Shown here in pieces: positions 1 to 8,092 of a DNA stretch of 12,863 nucleotides; position 1 is the first letter of the stretch; each line of letters begins with the position of its first letter. Below the pieces are notes generated by a model that saw nothing but the letters and a program-made list of their open reading frames with translations, was not told the DNA's origin and searched no databases. This DNA is from Flavobacteriaceae bacterium (GTDB taxonomy: Bacteria; Bacteroidota; Bacteroidia; Flavobacteriales; Flavobacteriaceae): positions 1 to 12,863 of the forward strand of contig JALRDC010000001.1 in NCBI GenBank assembly GCA_023262245.1, in the 5' to 3' direction. A program made the translations under genes and the position numbers.

Positions 1-171
1 CTTGCCATTGTTTGGAGCTTTAGTCTCCATAAACCATTTTTTAGAATCTACTTTTTGATCTGGTTGGTTGAATTCGTCACTCCAAATAAGTTGGTACTTA
101 GATCTATCAGCTATACTGTCTTGAGGATTGATTAAGAACAGTAGGATTAAAAAGGATAAAATATTATTCAT
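1..171 (-). CDS. GH16 family glycoside hydrolase (laminarinase-like), N-terminal fragment cut by the window edge
   Basis: The frame opens with ATG at 171 and stays open for 57 codons to the window edge, so only the N-terminus is visible. Residues 1-21 form a hydrophobic secretion signal without a lipobox cysteine. Residues 27-34 read YQLIWSDE, followed by F and N, which is the typical opening strand of GH16 beta-glucanases and agarases. This is followed by VDSKKW and ET.APNNG, where laminarinase-type GH16 enzymes have a DxxKW and an NNxxQ region. Such enzymes cut beta-1,3/1,4-glucans or sulfated galactans outside the cell. The catalytic ExDxxE segment is outside the window, so the substrate cannot be assigned; a laminarin-type glucan is a guess from the motif spacing. 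The gene is read divergently from the sulfatase at 289, with 117 bases between the two starts. Confidence 0.72.
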   Translation of the reverse strand, partial: MNNILSFLILLFLINPQDSIADRSKYQLIWSDEFNQPDQKVDSKKWFMETKAPNNGK

Positions 172-288
172 AGGGATAAAGATAGATTTTTATAAAAAAA
201 GAATTAATGAATATTTTAAAATTATCAAGTAGTTTCAATTTGATTTTAATGAGATGCAATTTATTCAAGAAAACGCTATCTTGGAAAG

Positions 289-1779
289 ATGAAAAAAGTT
301 ATTCTATTACTCTCATTAATTTTCTTGAGTGCTTGTAAGACTGAAGAAAAAATACAAACTCCGAACATTATAATTATTTATGCGGATGATTTAGGTTATG
401 GAGATGTAAGTGCTTACGAAAGGGGTCAATTAGCAACTCCAAATATTGATAAAATCGCAAGAAACGGCGCTCGTTTTACCAAAGGATATGCAAGTTCAGC
501 CACCTGTACGCCCAGTCGTTATGCCCTAATGACGGGAAGTTATCCCTGGAGAAATAAACAAGCTAAAATTTCTACAGGTGCCAGTTTAATAATTGATACA
601 CTAGAGTTAACCCTTCCCAAAATGTTAAAATCATTAGATTATCAAACAGCTGTAGTGGGAAAGTGGCACCTAGGTTTAGGAAATTCAGAAATTGATTACA
701 ATAAAAAAATTAGTCCAGGTCCAAATGAGGTTGGTTTTGATTATAGTTTTATTATGCCAGATACTCAGGATCGGGTACCAACGGTTTATATTGAAAATGG
801 TTATGTAGTAAATTTAGATCCAAATGATCCATTAGAAGTAAGTTTTAAGAATAATTTTGAAGGACAGCCCACTGGTAAAGAAAACCCTGAGTTGTTAACA
901 ATGAACTGGGATCATGGTCATAACGGAACGATAGTTAATGGGATTTCTAGAATTGGCTTTATGAAAGGCGGGAAAAAAGCCCATTGGAGTGATATCGGTA
1001 TGGCTGATGAATTTTTAACCCAAGCTAAAAACTATATTAATAAGGTCAAGGACAGCCCCTTCTTTTTATTTTACAGTTTGCAGCAACCTCATGTACCAAG
1101 AACACCTCATCCGCGTTTTGAGGGCATTTCTGGCATGGGGCCTCGAGGGGATGCCATAGTGGAAGCAGATTGGGCAATTGGATCCTTGTTTTCCTATTTA
1201 GAGGAAAAAGATTTATTAAACAATACTTTAATCATTATTTCAAGTGATAATGGTCCCGTATTGAACGATGGCTATGTTGATGATGCAGTCAAAAAAATTG
1301 GTAAACATACTCCTTGGGGAAATTTAAGAGGGGGAAAATACAGTCTTTTTGAAGCTGGGACAAGAGTTCCTTTTATCACCTACTGGAAAGATAAAATCAA
1401 GCCACAAGTATCCGATAAAATGGTTTCACAAATCGACCTTTTAAACTCTATAGCTTCCCTATTGGGATCCAATACACGTTCTGGAGATGGGGAGGATTTA
1501 TCTGGAGTGTTTTTTAAAAACAATGGTGAAGGTAGAACCGAATTGATAATAGAAGCACAAAGTCGTACGGCTTATAAAAATGAGGATTGGGTAATGATAC
1601 CTCCCTATCCTGGACCTGCTGTTAGTACTTCCGTCAATATTGAATTAGGTAATGCAGAAAATTATCAGTTGTACAATTTAAAAGAAGATATAAATCAACA
1701 ACAAAATCTAGCAGAAAAAGAGCCCGAAAAGCTTGAAAAAATGAAAGCTAGATTTGAACAATTACTGACCGATAATTAA
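289..1779 (+). CDS. Lipoprotein S1-family (formylglycine) sulfatase, arylsulfatase A-like
   Basis: This 496-residue enzyme should hydrolyse sulfate esters, probably on a glycan. A lipoprotein signal ends in LSAC with Cys16, so the protein is predicted to be membrane-anchored outside the cytoplasm. The metal-binding YADDLGYGD lies at 31-39. The S1 signature CTPSR lies at 73-77, with Cys73 the residue expected to become formylglycine. GKWHLG is at 124-129, QPH at 266-268 and the second metal site SSDNG at 318-322. The length is normal for the family and no key residue is missing. The C-terminal part (about 400-496) has the usual YNLKEDINQQQNLA segment. It lies in opposite orientation to the aldolase/symporter operon and meets its last gene tail to tail. 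The S1 subfamily and exact substrate cannot be fixed by eye. The ATG at 289 is chosen because it begins the lipoprotein signal. Confidence 0.93.
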   Translation: MKKVILLLSLIFLSACKTEEKIQTPNIIIIYADDLGYGDVSAYERGQLATPNIDKIARNGARFTKGYASSATCTPSRYALMTGSYPWRNKQAKISTGASLIIDTLELTLPKMLKSLDYQTAVVGKWHLGLGNSEIDYNKKISPGPNEVGFDYSFIMPDTQDRVPTVYIENGYVVNLDPNDPLEVSFKNNFEGQPTGKENPELLTMNWDHGHNGTIVNGISRIGFMKGGKKAHWSDIGMADEFLTQAKNYINKVKDSPFFLFYSLQQPHVPRTPHPRFEGISGMGPRGDAIVEADWAIGSLFSYLEEKDLLNNTLIIISSDNGPVLNDGYVDDAVKKIGKHTPWGNLRGGKYSLFEAGTRVPFITYWKDKIKPQVSDKMVSQIDLLNSIASLLGSNTRSGDGEDLSGVFFKNNGEGRTELIIEAQSRTAYKNEDWVMIPPYPGPAVSTSVNIELGNAENYQLYNLKEDINQQQNLAEKEPEKLEKMKARFEQLLTDN

Positions 1780-1794
1780 TCTTAAAAAATTATC
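1771..1794. terminator. AT-rich inverted repeat between convergent sulfatase genes, possible weak terminator
   Basis: A perfect 7-bp inverted repeat (GATAATT at 1771-1777 and AATTATC at 1788-1794, with a 10-base loop) spans both stop codons of the convergent sulfatase genes. It is followed on the plus strand by TTTTAG. Only one of the seven pairs is G:C, so the hairpin is weak. On the minus strand no T-run follows. The call rests on position and symmetry only. Confidence 0.25.
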
Positions 1795-3280
1795 TTTTAG
1801 TCCCTTTAGGAAAATACTTTTCAATAATGTAGGAAGGTTGCCAAGGGTCTAATTTTTGAATAAGTGTTCTATAATCATATTCCTTAGATTGAATGTGTTT
1901 GGGATTCAAATTAATGGTATCGTCTGTTGCTAGGCGATGTTTATTGAGCAGGCTCATTAACTCATTTACTTTTGAATCGTAGTTAGGATTTTCAGCTAAG
2001 TTATTTATTTCGTGAGGATCTTCCTTTAGGTGATAAAGTTGAGATACGTCAATTTGAGGATAACGAATCAGCTTCCAGTCTTGATCTCGAACGGCTCTCA
2101 CCGTGTTTCTATAAGCGGTATAGAGACTGGAGCGTACTTGATTTTCTTCCCCCTTAATTAGTTTCATTAAAGATTTACCATCAATTTGTTCGGGCATGGG
2201 GAGCTCTAAATAGTCTACAAGGGTAGGGAAAAGGTCAAAAAGATAAACCAAGGCATTAGAAGTTTTATCTTTGGGGATGCCAGGACCACTGATGATTAGT
2301 GGGACCTTGGTAGAATGTTCATAGAGATTTTGCTTTCCCAAAAGCCCATGACTTCCTATGGCCAAACCATTATCTGCAGCATAAATTATCAAAGTGTTAT
2401 CAAAGAGATCGTGTTTTTTTAATCGAGCAATCAAATCTCCTACACGATCGTCAATATGTTGAATTAGAGCGTAATATTCTGCCAAAGAGGATTGTATATC
2501 TTTTGGACTTCTTGGCCAAGGGGCTAGCGTTTCGTCTCGAACATTGAAGTTGTCAAATCGGAAAGGGTGTAACGAAGCAAAATTTGGTGGGAGTGGAATT
2601 TCGTTCTCTCCGTAAGCGTCAGCATATTCTGGAGCTGGTGAACGAGGATCGTGTGGTGCGGTAAATGCGATGTAGCAGAAAAAAGGATTTTTTCTATCCG
2701 AAGTCTTGTATTGGTCTAAATACTCTAGTGCTGCATCTGCAAAAAGATCTGTTGAAAACCCATCTTTTTGTGGCGCACCTAGTTTTTGATTTTGGTCAAG
2801 ATTTCTTAAAGGCACCTTAAAGTGATCGCTCATCCCACCAAGCATAATTTGATTCCCTTGTTGGAAATTCGCTTCAAAGCTGGAAGCCCCGTTATGCCAT
2901 TTACCCGTTGCAAAAGTTTCATATCCAAGAGTACTCAGATAATGAGGAAGCGTTTCTACCCCATCCAACCGATCATAAACATGAAACAAGCTCTTTCCAC
3001 TTAGCAGCATGGCTCTACTGGGGGCACAAATAGCTCCGTGGTGACCTCCCATGACATAGGAATTTATAAATCGTGTGCCTCTATTTGCTAATTCATCTAT
3101 ATGAGGCGTTTTAATATACGGGTTAGCGGCAACACCGAGGGCATCTGCACGTTGATCATCAGCAAAAATCAATAAGATGTTTGGTTTTTTTTGTATTTCT
3201 TTTTCTAAGGGACTACAAGCCGTAAAGAGTATTAAAAAACCTAGAAATAAACCGAATTTAAAAAAGGGAAGCTGCTGCAT
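1790..3280 (-). CDS. Lipoprotein S1-family sulfatase, iduronate/choline-sulfatase-like branch
   Basis: A 496-residue sulfatase with a lipoprotein signal (FTAC, Cys22). FADDQRAD is at 39-46, and the formylglycine motif CAPSR at 85-89 has Cys85 as the modified residue. GKWHNG is at 126-131, APHDPR at 208-213, the second metal site AADNG at 301-305, and SHGLLGKQNLYEH at 310-322 contains the Lys typical of this branch. ADDQR and SHGxxGKxxLYE set it apart from the neighbouring ADDLGYGD-type sulfatase, so the pair does not look like a recent duplication. It is the last gene of the minus-strand run after the SGNH esterase, from which it is separated by 77 bases, so it may be co-transcribed with the aldolase and symporter. 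It probably desulfates the sugar or oligosaccharide before uptake. The precise substrate is unknown. Confidence 0.92.
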   Translation of the reverse strand: MQQLPFFKFGLFLGFLILFTACSPLEKEIQKKPNILLIFADDQRADALGVAANPYIKTPHIDELANRGTRFINSYVMGGHHGAICAPSRAMLLSGKSLFHVYDRLDGVETLPHYLSTLGYETFATGKWHNGASSFEANFQQGNQIMLGGMSDHFKVPLRNLDQNQKLGAPQKDGFSTDLFADAALEYLDQYKTSDRKNPFFCYIAFTAPHDPRSPAPEYADAYGENEIPLPPNFASLHPFRFDNFNVRDETLAPWPRSPKDIQSSLAEYYALIQHIDDRVGDLIARLKKHDLFDNTLIIYAADNGLAIGSHGLLGKQNLYEHSTKVPLIISGPGIPKDKTSNALVYLFDLFPTLVDYLELPMPEQIDGKSLMKLIKGEENQVRSSLYTAYRNTVRAVRDQDWKLIRYPQIDVSQLYHLKEDPHEINNLAENPNYDSKVNELMSLLNKHRLATDDTINLNPKHIQSKEYDYRTLIQKLDPWQPSYIIEKYFPKGTKR

Positions 3281-3357
3281 TATTAATCTTTAGTTTGTCT
3301 TTCTAAAGTAAAGACTATTTTATATTTATTTGAATAAAGCACTTATAAAACTTTATT

Positions 3358-4473
3358 TTAATCTTGACTTAAACCGATTAGGTCGATCTTTTTAATCACT
3401 GCCTTGGCATATTCTGTCATTCCTAAATCGTTGGGATGAGTACCGTCCACAAAACTGGCAGCAGTCAATCCCAAGGCCTCTTTTTTCAGAAAGTAAAGTG
3501 CTGGAACATTTTCTTGTTTGAGCTGTTCAAAAGTTTCTTCACTTGCTTTATTGAGCAGGGAATAAATCTCGTACCTATCTGATTGAATAATCCCATCAGA
3601 ATACCCGGCATGTGCTACAATTAAAATAGGGGTGAGTGGTTGTTTTTTCCGAATGTTTATAACGGCCTCTCGCAAGCGTTTTTTTGCTTGCTCTGGTCCT
3701 AGATTTTGCCCAGGGGTAAAATTGGGCATGCAATCTAAGATGTATAAAGCAGCTTTTTTCTCTGAGATCAGATCAATAATTTCAGATTCTAAGCGACCAT
3801 TTCCAGAAAAGCCTAAATTCACAATAGGGTGTGGCAAGTTTCTTCCAATTATATTGGTCCAGGACATGCCTGCTCTAGTAGCACAAGCCCCTTGTGCAAT
3901 AGAGGTTCCATATACTACTATGGGGTTTTGATTCGATGTATTATTAATTGTATTAAAAACCGCAGAACTGGATACGCCAATTTTTAATCCCTTTAGGGTA
4001 TTATATAGAGGTAAATACAAACGATAGGCAACAATTTTTTCATTGAAAATTGGATCAATCTTTTTAAATGTATAAGAAATGAAATCTCCAAAATTGTAGT
4101 TGCCTCTTACCCAATGCCAATTTCCCGCACTGTCTAAAGCGTATAAGTCCACACCACTTACCCCAGTTGCAGGCATGTGCATAAACGAAAGGACTTCCTC
4201 AACTTGATAAATCACTTGAATTTGGGAGCTTGAAGTATAAAAATCTAAATACAAACCCGAAGCATTTTTTGATAATCGCCATACTTCTTTTCGAACCTTT
4301 GATTGCATGGATTGTGGAAATCTTTGATACGTTCTTGTATCCGAAGTAGATAATTTTCCCATGATCTGAAAATCTTTATCAGAAAACCATTTTAGATCTT
4401 TTTGCTGACCTACAACAAACGAGCTAAACAAGAAAAAGAAGAGATGAAAGGTGAAAAAAGAGTTTGCGTTCAT
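3358..4473 (-). CDS. Secreted SGNH/GDSL-type esterase with N-terminal GxDLY domain
   Basis: 371 residues with a signal peptide (about 1-22, FFFLFSSFVVG followed by QQ). An N-terminal beta domain (about 25-170) carries the GVDLY motif at 107-111 that names the GxDLY family. An SGNH hydrolase domain (about 184-365) follows. The nucleophile block is GTSIAQG with Ser191, the oxyanion block is GFSGNG at 221-226, and the acid/base block is DGTHPND with Asp343 and His346, so the active site is complete. Related proteins are esterases or acylhydrolases, often of carbohydrate O-acyl groups. Its start codon overlaps the stop of the upstream mutarotase-symporter gene (ATGA, 4470-4473), which implies translational coupling. 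In this setting it may remove O-acetyl groups from the transported sugar, as sialate O-acetylesterases do, but that role is inferred from context. Confidence 0.85.
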   Translation of the reverse strand: MNANSFFTFHLFFFLFSSFVVGQQKDLKWFSDKDFQIMGKLSTSDTRTYQRFPQSMQSKVRKEVWRLSKNASGLYLDFYTSSSQIQVIYQVEEVLSFMHMPATGVSGVDLYALDSAGNWHWVRGNYNFGDFISYTFKKIDPIFNEKIVAYRLYLPLYNTLKGLKIGVSSSAVFNTINNTSNQNPIVVYGTSIAQGACATRAGMSWTNIIGRNLPHPIVNLGFSGNGRLESEIIDLISEKKAALYILDCMPNFTPGQNLGPEQAKKRLREAVINIRKKQPLTPILIVAHAGYSDGIIQSDRYEIYSLLNKASEETFEQLKQENVPALYFLKKEALGLTAASFVDGTHPNDLGMTEYAKAVIKKIDLIGLSQD

Positions 4474-7112
4474 GAACCGTTTTTTGAATTAAAAATCATA
4501 CTCAAGAGGTATCCTAAAATAAAACAAGAAGTAAGTCCAAAAAAGGCGTACATCAAAAAGCTAATCTCTGTAAATACACTAATATACCAGATAAAAAGGG
4601 CACTAGCGACTAGCCCTAGGAGGGTTCCTGTTGCATTTGCCCTTTTAGTTAGCATCCCCAGAAGAAACATTCCTCCCAACCCCCCTGTAAATAAGCCAAG
4701 GAAACGATAAAATTGATCCCAGAGGGATTTTATATTTGAGTGTGCCATCCACAAGGCAAGTAAAACCCCTAAAAATCCTGTCAAAACGGTAGTAATCCTT
4801 GCAATTTTAAGTAATTTTTTGTCTCCAACTTTTGGAAAAAAACGATGATAAAAATCATTGCAGTAAGCTGTAGCTACAGAATTAAGACTACTACTAACAC
4901 TGGACATGGCTGATGAAAAAATTCCCGCAACTAAAAGACCTGAAAGACCATAAGGTAGTTCTTTGACGATATACCAAGGGAATATAGAATCGTTATTTGA
5001 AATCACAGGAGATAATTTTGTTGGTAGCTCAGAGTAAAAAATGAACAAAAGCGTTCCGATTCCAAAAAATATGATGCTGGCAGGAAGTGTGAGAACGGCA
5101 TTGGTGTAAAGTGTTTTTTGAGCATCCTTAATATTCTTACTTGTTAAATAACGTTGTACGATAGTTTGATCGGTTCCTTGAGTAACAAGGGCAGAGGCCA
5201 AGCCTCCAACAAAAACCACCCAAAAAGTAGCTTCGGTAAAGTCGAATTCCATATTCATTAGATTGAATTTATCTTTGGCAGAGGCATACACAATCATTTC
5301 TTCGAAAGAAGTGTTTGTTTGACTAAGAATCCAAAAAATTGCCAAAACACTTCCCCCAAGGAGAACGATTACTTGCATTACATCTGTCCAAATTACAGCC
5401 TCAATTCCCCCTAAGGCAGTATAGAGAATACAAAGTACTCCCATCAGTAAAATACTTGTTTCTACGGGTATTCCACTCACAATGGTTATGGCTAAAGAGG
5501 GTAATAAAAGTACAATTCCAATTCTTCCTAATTGGAATAAAATAAAAGAGAGGCTACCAAAAGCACGAGCCAAATAGTTAAAACGATCTTCTAAATATTC
5601 ATAAGCTGTTTTAAGATTCAATTTATTAAAATAGGGGATGAATAGTATTGCAATTACTGGCGTAATTAGTATTGCCGTCATGTTCAAAAAGAAGAAAGAC
5701 CAATCCGTTGTAAAAGCTTTTGCCGGGATAGCCATAAAGGTGATCGCACTCAGTAAGGTTCCAAAAACACTCAGTCCTGACGCCCACCAGGGTATTCTTC
5801 CCCCTCCTTTAAAGTAATCTTGTGTTGATTTTTGTTTTTTGATAAATGAAGCTCCAATTAAAAATGAAATCAACAGATAAGCACCTAATACAAGATAGTT
5901 TAGAAGACCAAATCCTTGACCAGTATTTGTTATAATAAATTTTTGAACTTTAGGAGTTCGAACACCAGGAGCAATCTCACCAGAAATGATATAGAACTCC
6001 TTTTCGTGTTTAAAAGAGAGCGTTGTAACGGGTAGTTTGTTTGTAAGGCTATCATAAACAAACCATTTTTCAGTAATCGTGTTATAAGCGAAAATTTTGT
6101 TTGAAAATCCTGGATGGTCTAACAGCAGGGAATCTCTTTTTTCGATCAACAAAGAGTTCACTTTGCCTTTTGGTGTTGAATTAATCTTTAGTCCTAGTGT
6201 TTCAAGTTTGTTAAATAAGACTTCATCTGACCCTCCAAAAACCATGATGTGCATAGAGCCCAGATTTGTTGAGGATGCTCCCATTAATACTTGAGGTTTT
6301 CCATTGATCTTAATATTTCCTTCTAACTTCCATTTTTTCTTCTTTAAATCGTAAGAAATAAAATTGGATAAAGGAGTAGATTTTTGTCCCTTGATTTGGT
6401 TTCTCCCACCTATTAAAAAGAGTTTTCGGGAATCTTTAGTTTCTTGAACTGTCGCAGTATGAAGTGCCCTGGGAGAACCCGGAAAATCAGTTAATTTTTC
6501 CCACTGTTTTTTTTGATTTAAATCCAGACGATAAAATGCATTGACGCTTTTACTAGTCTGATTTATTCCTCCAGCTACATAAACGTAATTCTGATCTACA
6601 ACAGCCGTTGTATAGGCAAGCGGTTCTGGTAATGAGGGGAATTCACTTATTGTTACCCTTTCGGTAGTTTGGTCGATAGAAAGTAAAAAAACTTTATCGT
6701 TGGTTTTGGCTTGATTTTCACCTCCAATGAATAAGATACCTTCATTAATAGCAACGGATGCTCCATAGGCCAAGGGTATTGGTAGTTTTTGTGGGATGAT
6801 TTGCCACTGGTCTTGTGCAAATATGAAAATGTGATCATAATATACTTTTGTTCCTCCTTGCCAAGGTGCTGCTTTAGGAAAGTTTGCACCTCCAGCTGCG
6901 ATTAAAACATCTTTATGCATGCCACCCATCATCCCAGCAAACCCCAGGGAACTGTTTCCTTCTTTTGTTGCTGGAAGTTCGGGATAATCATACTTCCGAA
7001 GTTCAGAGTATTCTTGAGCGAATAATGAGCCTGATAGGAAGACCATTATAAGGCAAAGGATGGCAATAGTTTTGAATGAAAAAATACCCAACTTTTGATG
7101 TCTTTGTATCAT
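4470..7112 (-). CDS. Fusion of a cyclically permuted NanM-like kelch mutarotase with a sodium:solute symporter
   Basis: 880 residues in two parts. After a signal peptide (about 12-33, ending FAQ) comes a kelch beta-propeller (about 40-395). It has GGANFP at 74-79 and further GG strand ends at 130, 181, 235 and 293. GGANFP followed by PWQGGTKVYYD resembles the cyclically permuted YjhT/NanM mutarotase family (TIGR03548), which is related to the sialic acid anomerase. The second part (about 402-875) is a multi-pass SSS transporter. It includes the YTALGGIEAVIWTDVMQ helix near 564-580, TQGTDQTIVQRY at 644-655 and an SSAMSSVSSSLNS stretch at 733-745 matching the sodium-site helix. SSS proteins begin outside the membrane, so the propeller should sit in the periplasm, next to the entry side. 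It starts 5 bases after the aldolase gene and overlaps the esterase gene. A sialic acid or related sugar acid is the likely cargo. Confidence 0.88.
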   Translation of the reverse strand: MIQRHQKLGIFSFKTIAILCLIMVFLSGSLFAQEYSELRKYDYPELPATKEGNSSLGFAGMMGGMHKDVLIAAGGANFPKAAPWQGGTKVYYDHIFIFAQDQWQIIPQKLPIPLAYGASVAINEGILFIGGENQAKTNDKVFLLSIDQTTERVTISEFPSLPEPLAYTTAVVDQNYVYVAGGINQTSKSVNAFYRLDLNQKKQWEKLTDFPGSPRALHTATVQETKDSRKLFLIGGRNQIKGQKSTPLSNFISYDLKKKKWKLEGNIKINGKPQVLMGASSTNLGSMHIMVFGGSDEVLFNKLETLGLKINSTPKGKVNSLLIEKRDSLLLDHPGFSNKIFAYNTITEKWFVYDSLTNKLPVTTLSFKHEKEFYIISGEIAPGVRTPKVQKFIITNTGQGFGLLNYLVLGAYLLISFLIGASFIKKQKSTQDYFKGGGRIPWWASGLSVFGTLLSAITFMAIPAKAFTTDWSFFFLNMTAILITPVIAILFIPYFNKLNLKTAYEYLEDRFNYLARAFGSLSFILFQLGRIGIVLLLPSLAITIVSGIPVETSILLMGVLCILYTALGGIEAVIWTDVMQVIVLLGGSVLAIFWILSQTNTSFEEMIVYASAKDKFNLMNMEFDFTEATFWVVFVGGLASALVTQGTDQTIVQRYLTSKNIKDAQKTLYTNAVLTLPASIIFFGIGTLLFIFYSELPTKLSPVISNNDSIFPWYIVKELPYGLSGLLVAGIFSSAMSSVSSSLNSVATAYCNDFYHRFFPKVGDKKLLKIARITTVLTGFLGVLLALWMAHSNIKSLWDQFYRFLGLFTGGLGGMFLLGMLTKRANATGTLLGLVASALFIWYISVFTEISFLMYAFFGLTSCFILGYLLSMIFNSKNGS

Positions 7113-7117
7113 TGGAC

Positions 7118-8023
7118 TTACTTACACATGTATTGGAGAATAGCTTCTTCTTCTAACATCTCACTAATTTTTATGTAATCGGGTTTTGATAATGTTGCAT
7201 GGGGAAATCTACTGGGTCCACAATCTACTCCTAAAACACTCATAAATCCTTTAGCCACACCGTTATAACCTTTATAGTCATTTAAAAGTGTTACAAATCG
7301 CATGGCCTTAGCTTGTAATGATGCCGCTTTTTTATGATCAGCATTATAGTAAGCCTCCTTGATTTCATAATATAAAGGGGCTAAATGATTATAGGTGCTT
7401 CCAACCCATCCTTGAGCACCTAAAGACAAGCTGGAGAGGAAAATCTCATCTACTCCAAAAAGAAGATCACATTTGGGAGTCTTATAATCAAGACAATATT
7501 TAAAATCAATAAGATCATTTTCCGAAAATTTTATACCAGAAAAGTTGGGAATTTCACGGGTAGCTAGTTTTATAAAATCAATCATTTTAAAATTTGCTCC
7601 ACTTAAAATAGGTAAATGATAATAGTAAAAAGGGACATTGGGAGCACATGCGCTAATCTTTTTACAATACTCTAGGAGTTGTTCAACTGTCTTGATTTTA
7701 AAATAAAAAGGAGCGATGGCCGCAATGGCATCTACTTTTTCCGCACTGTGGGTGGTGAGTTCCATTGCCTCTTTGAGATTATTATGACCAACATGATTGA
7801 TGAGGTGTAAATCAGTGGGTTTGTCTTTTGCCCAAGCATCAATCACATTTTTTCTTTCGACTGTAGAAAGTGAGACAAAGTTTGCTGTTGTTCCATTTAC
7901 AAAGGCGCCAGTTACTTTATTTCGTTTTAAAAACGAACCATAATCTTTTATAATATCAAGGTTTAATGACTGGTCCTGCTGCATGGGAGTAAAGGTTGCA
8001 GCAATCAAATTTTTAAGTTTCAT
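7118..8023 (-). CDS. nanA: N-acetylneuraminate lyase-like class I aldolase (DapA/NanA family)
   Basis: A 301-residue cytoplasmic TIM-barrel aldolase. Members cleave 2-keto-3-deoxy sugar acids to pyruvate through a lysine Schiff base. The Schiff-base lysine is Lys165 in GIKFSEND, and the catalytic tyrosine is Tyr135 in FYYYHLP. GVDE at 190-193 aligns with the Asp191/Glu192 pair that binds the sialic acid side chain in the E. coli enzyme, and GSTYN at 208-212 is also lyase-type. These favour N-acetylneuraminate lyase over dihydrodipicolinate synthase. The carboxylate-binding loop is unusual: GTTAN at 44-48 instead of GTTGE or GSTGE, so the substrate may differ from Neu5Ac. It is the first gene of the operon, directly before the mutarotase-symporter fusion. 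A 2-keto-3-deoxy-aldonate aldolase is the main alternative. No epimerase, kinase or deaminase of the sialate pathway is visible in the window. Confidence 0.85.
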   Translation of the reverse strand: MKLKNLIAATFTPMQQDQSLNLDIIKDYGSFLKRNKVTGAFVNGTTANFVSLSTVERKNVIDAWAKDKPTDLHLINHVGHNNLKEAMELTTHSAEKVDAIAAIAPFYFKIKTVEQLLEYCKKISACAPNVPFYYYHLPILSGANFKMIDFIKLATREIPNFSGIKFSENDLIDFKYCLDYKTPKCDLLFGVDEIFLSSLSLGAQGWVGSTYNHLAPLYYEIKEAYYNADHKKAASLQAKAMRFVTLLNDYKGYNGVAKGFMSVLGVDCGPSRFPHATLSKPDYIKISEMLEEEAILQYMCK

Positions 8024-8040
8024 ATAGGCTTATTATGCTC

Positions 8041-8072
8041 GAAAACTTTTTTATCTGTCCTATAAAGTTTTC
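8041..8072. promoter_or_regulatory. Perfect 9-bp inverted repeat in the leader of the aldolase-symporter operon
   Basis: GAAAACTTT (8041-8049) and AAAGTTTTC (8064-8072) are exact inverted copies separated by 14 bases. The repeat ends 17 bases before the aldolase start codon and lies downstream of a candidate promoter, so it would fall in the 5' leader. It could be an operator for a transcriptional regulator or an RNA hairpin. It is not a standard terminator, because no T-run follows it on the minus strand. The symmetry is directly visible; the role is inferred. Confidence 0.45.
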
Positions 8073-8092
8073 TATCTTCTAATCTACAAAAA

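Noticed and set aside
271..284. TATCTTGG just before the first sulfatase ATG as a -7 promoter element
   Set aside because: It is too close to the start codon and no -33 partner lies at proper spacing.
2822..3004. Plus-strand open frame of 60 codons inside the second sulfatase gene
   Set aside because: It lies wholly opposite a well-supported sulfatase frame and its translation has no recognisable motif; it is a shadow of that gene.
3297..3315. GTCTTT/AAAGAC hairpin between esterase and second sulfatase genes
   Set aside because: A 6-bp AT-rich stem with no following T-run; too weak to call a terminator or operator.
3632..3931. Plus-strand open frame of 99 codons inside the SGNH esterase gene
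   Set aside because: It overlaps the catalytic domain of the esterase on the other strand; no domain is recognisable in it.
7118..8023. Dihydrodipicolinate synthase for lysine synthesis
   Set aside because: The GIKFS, YYYHLP and GVDE motifs are of the sialate-lyase type, and the gene sits in a sugar uptake operon.
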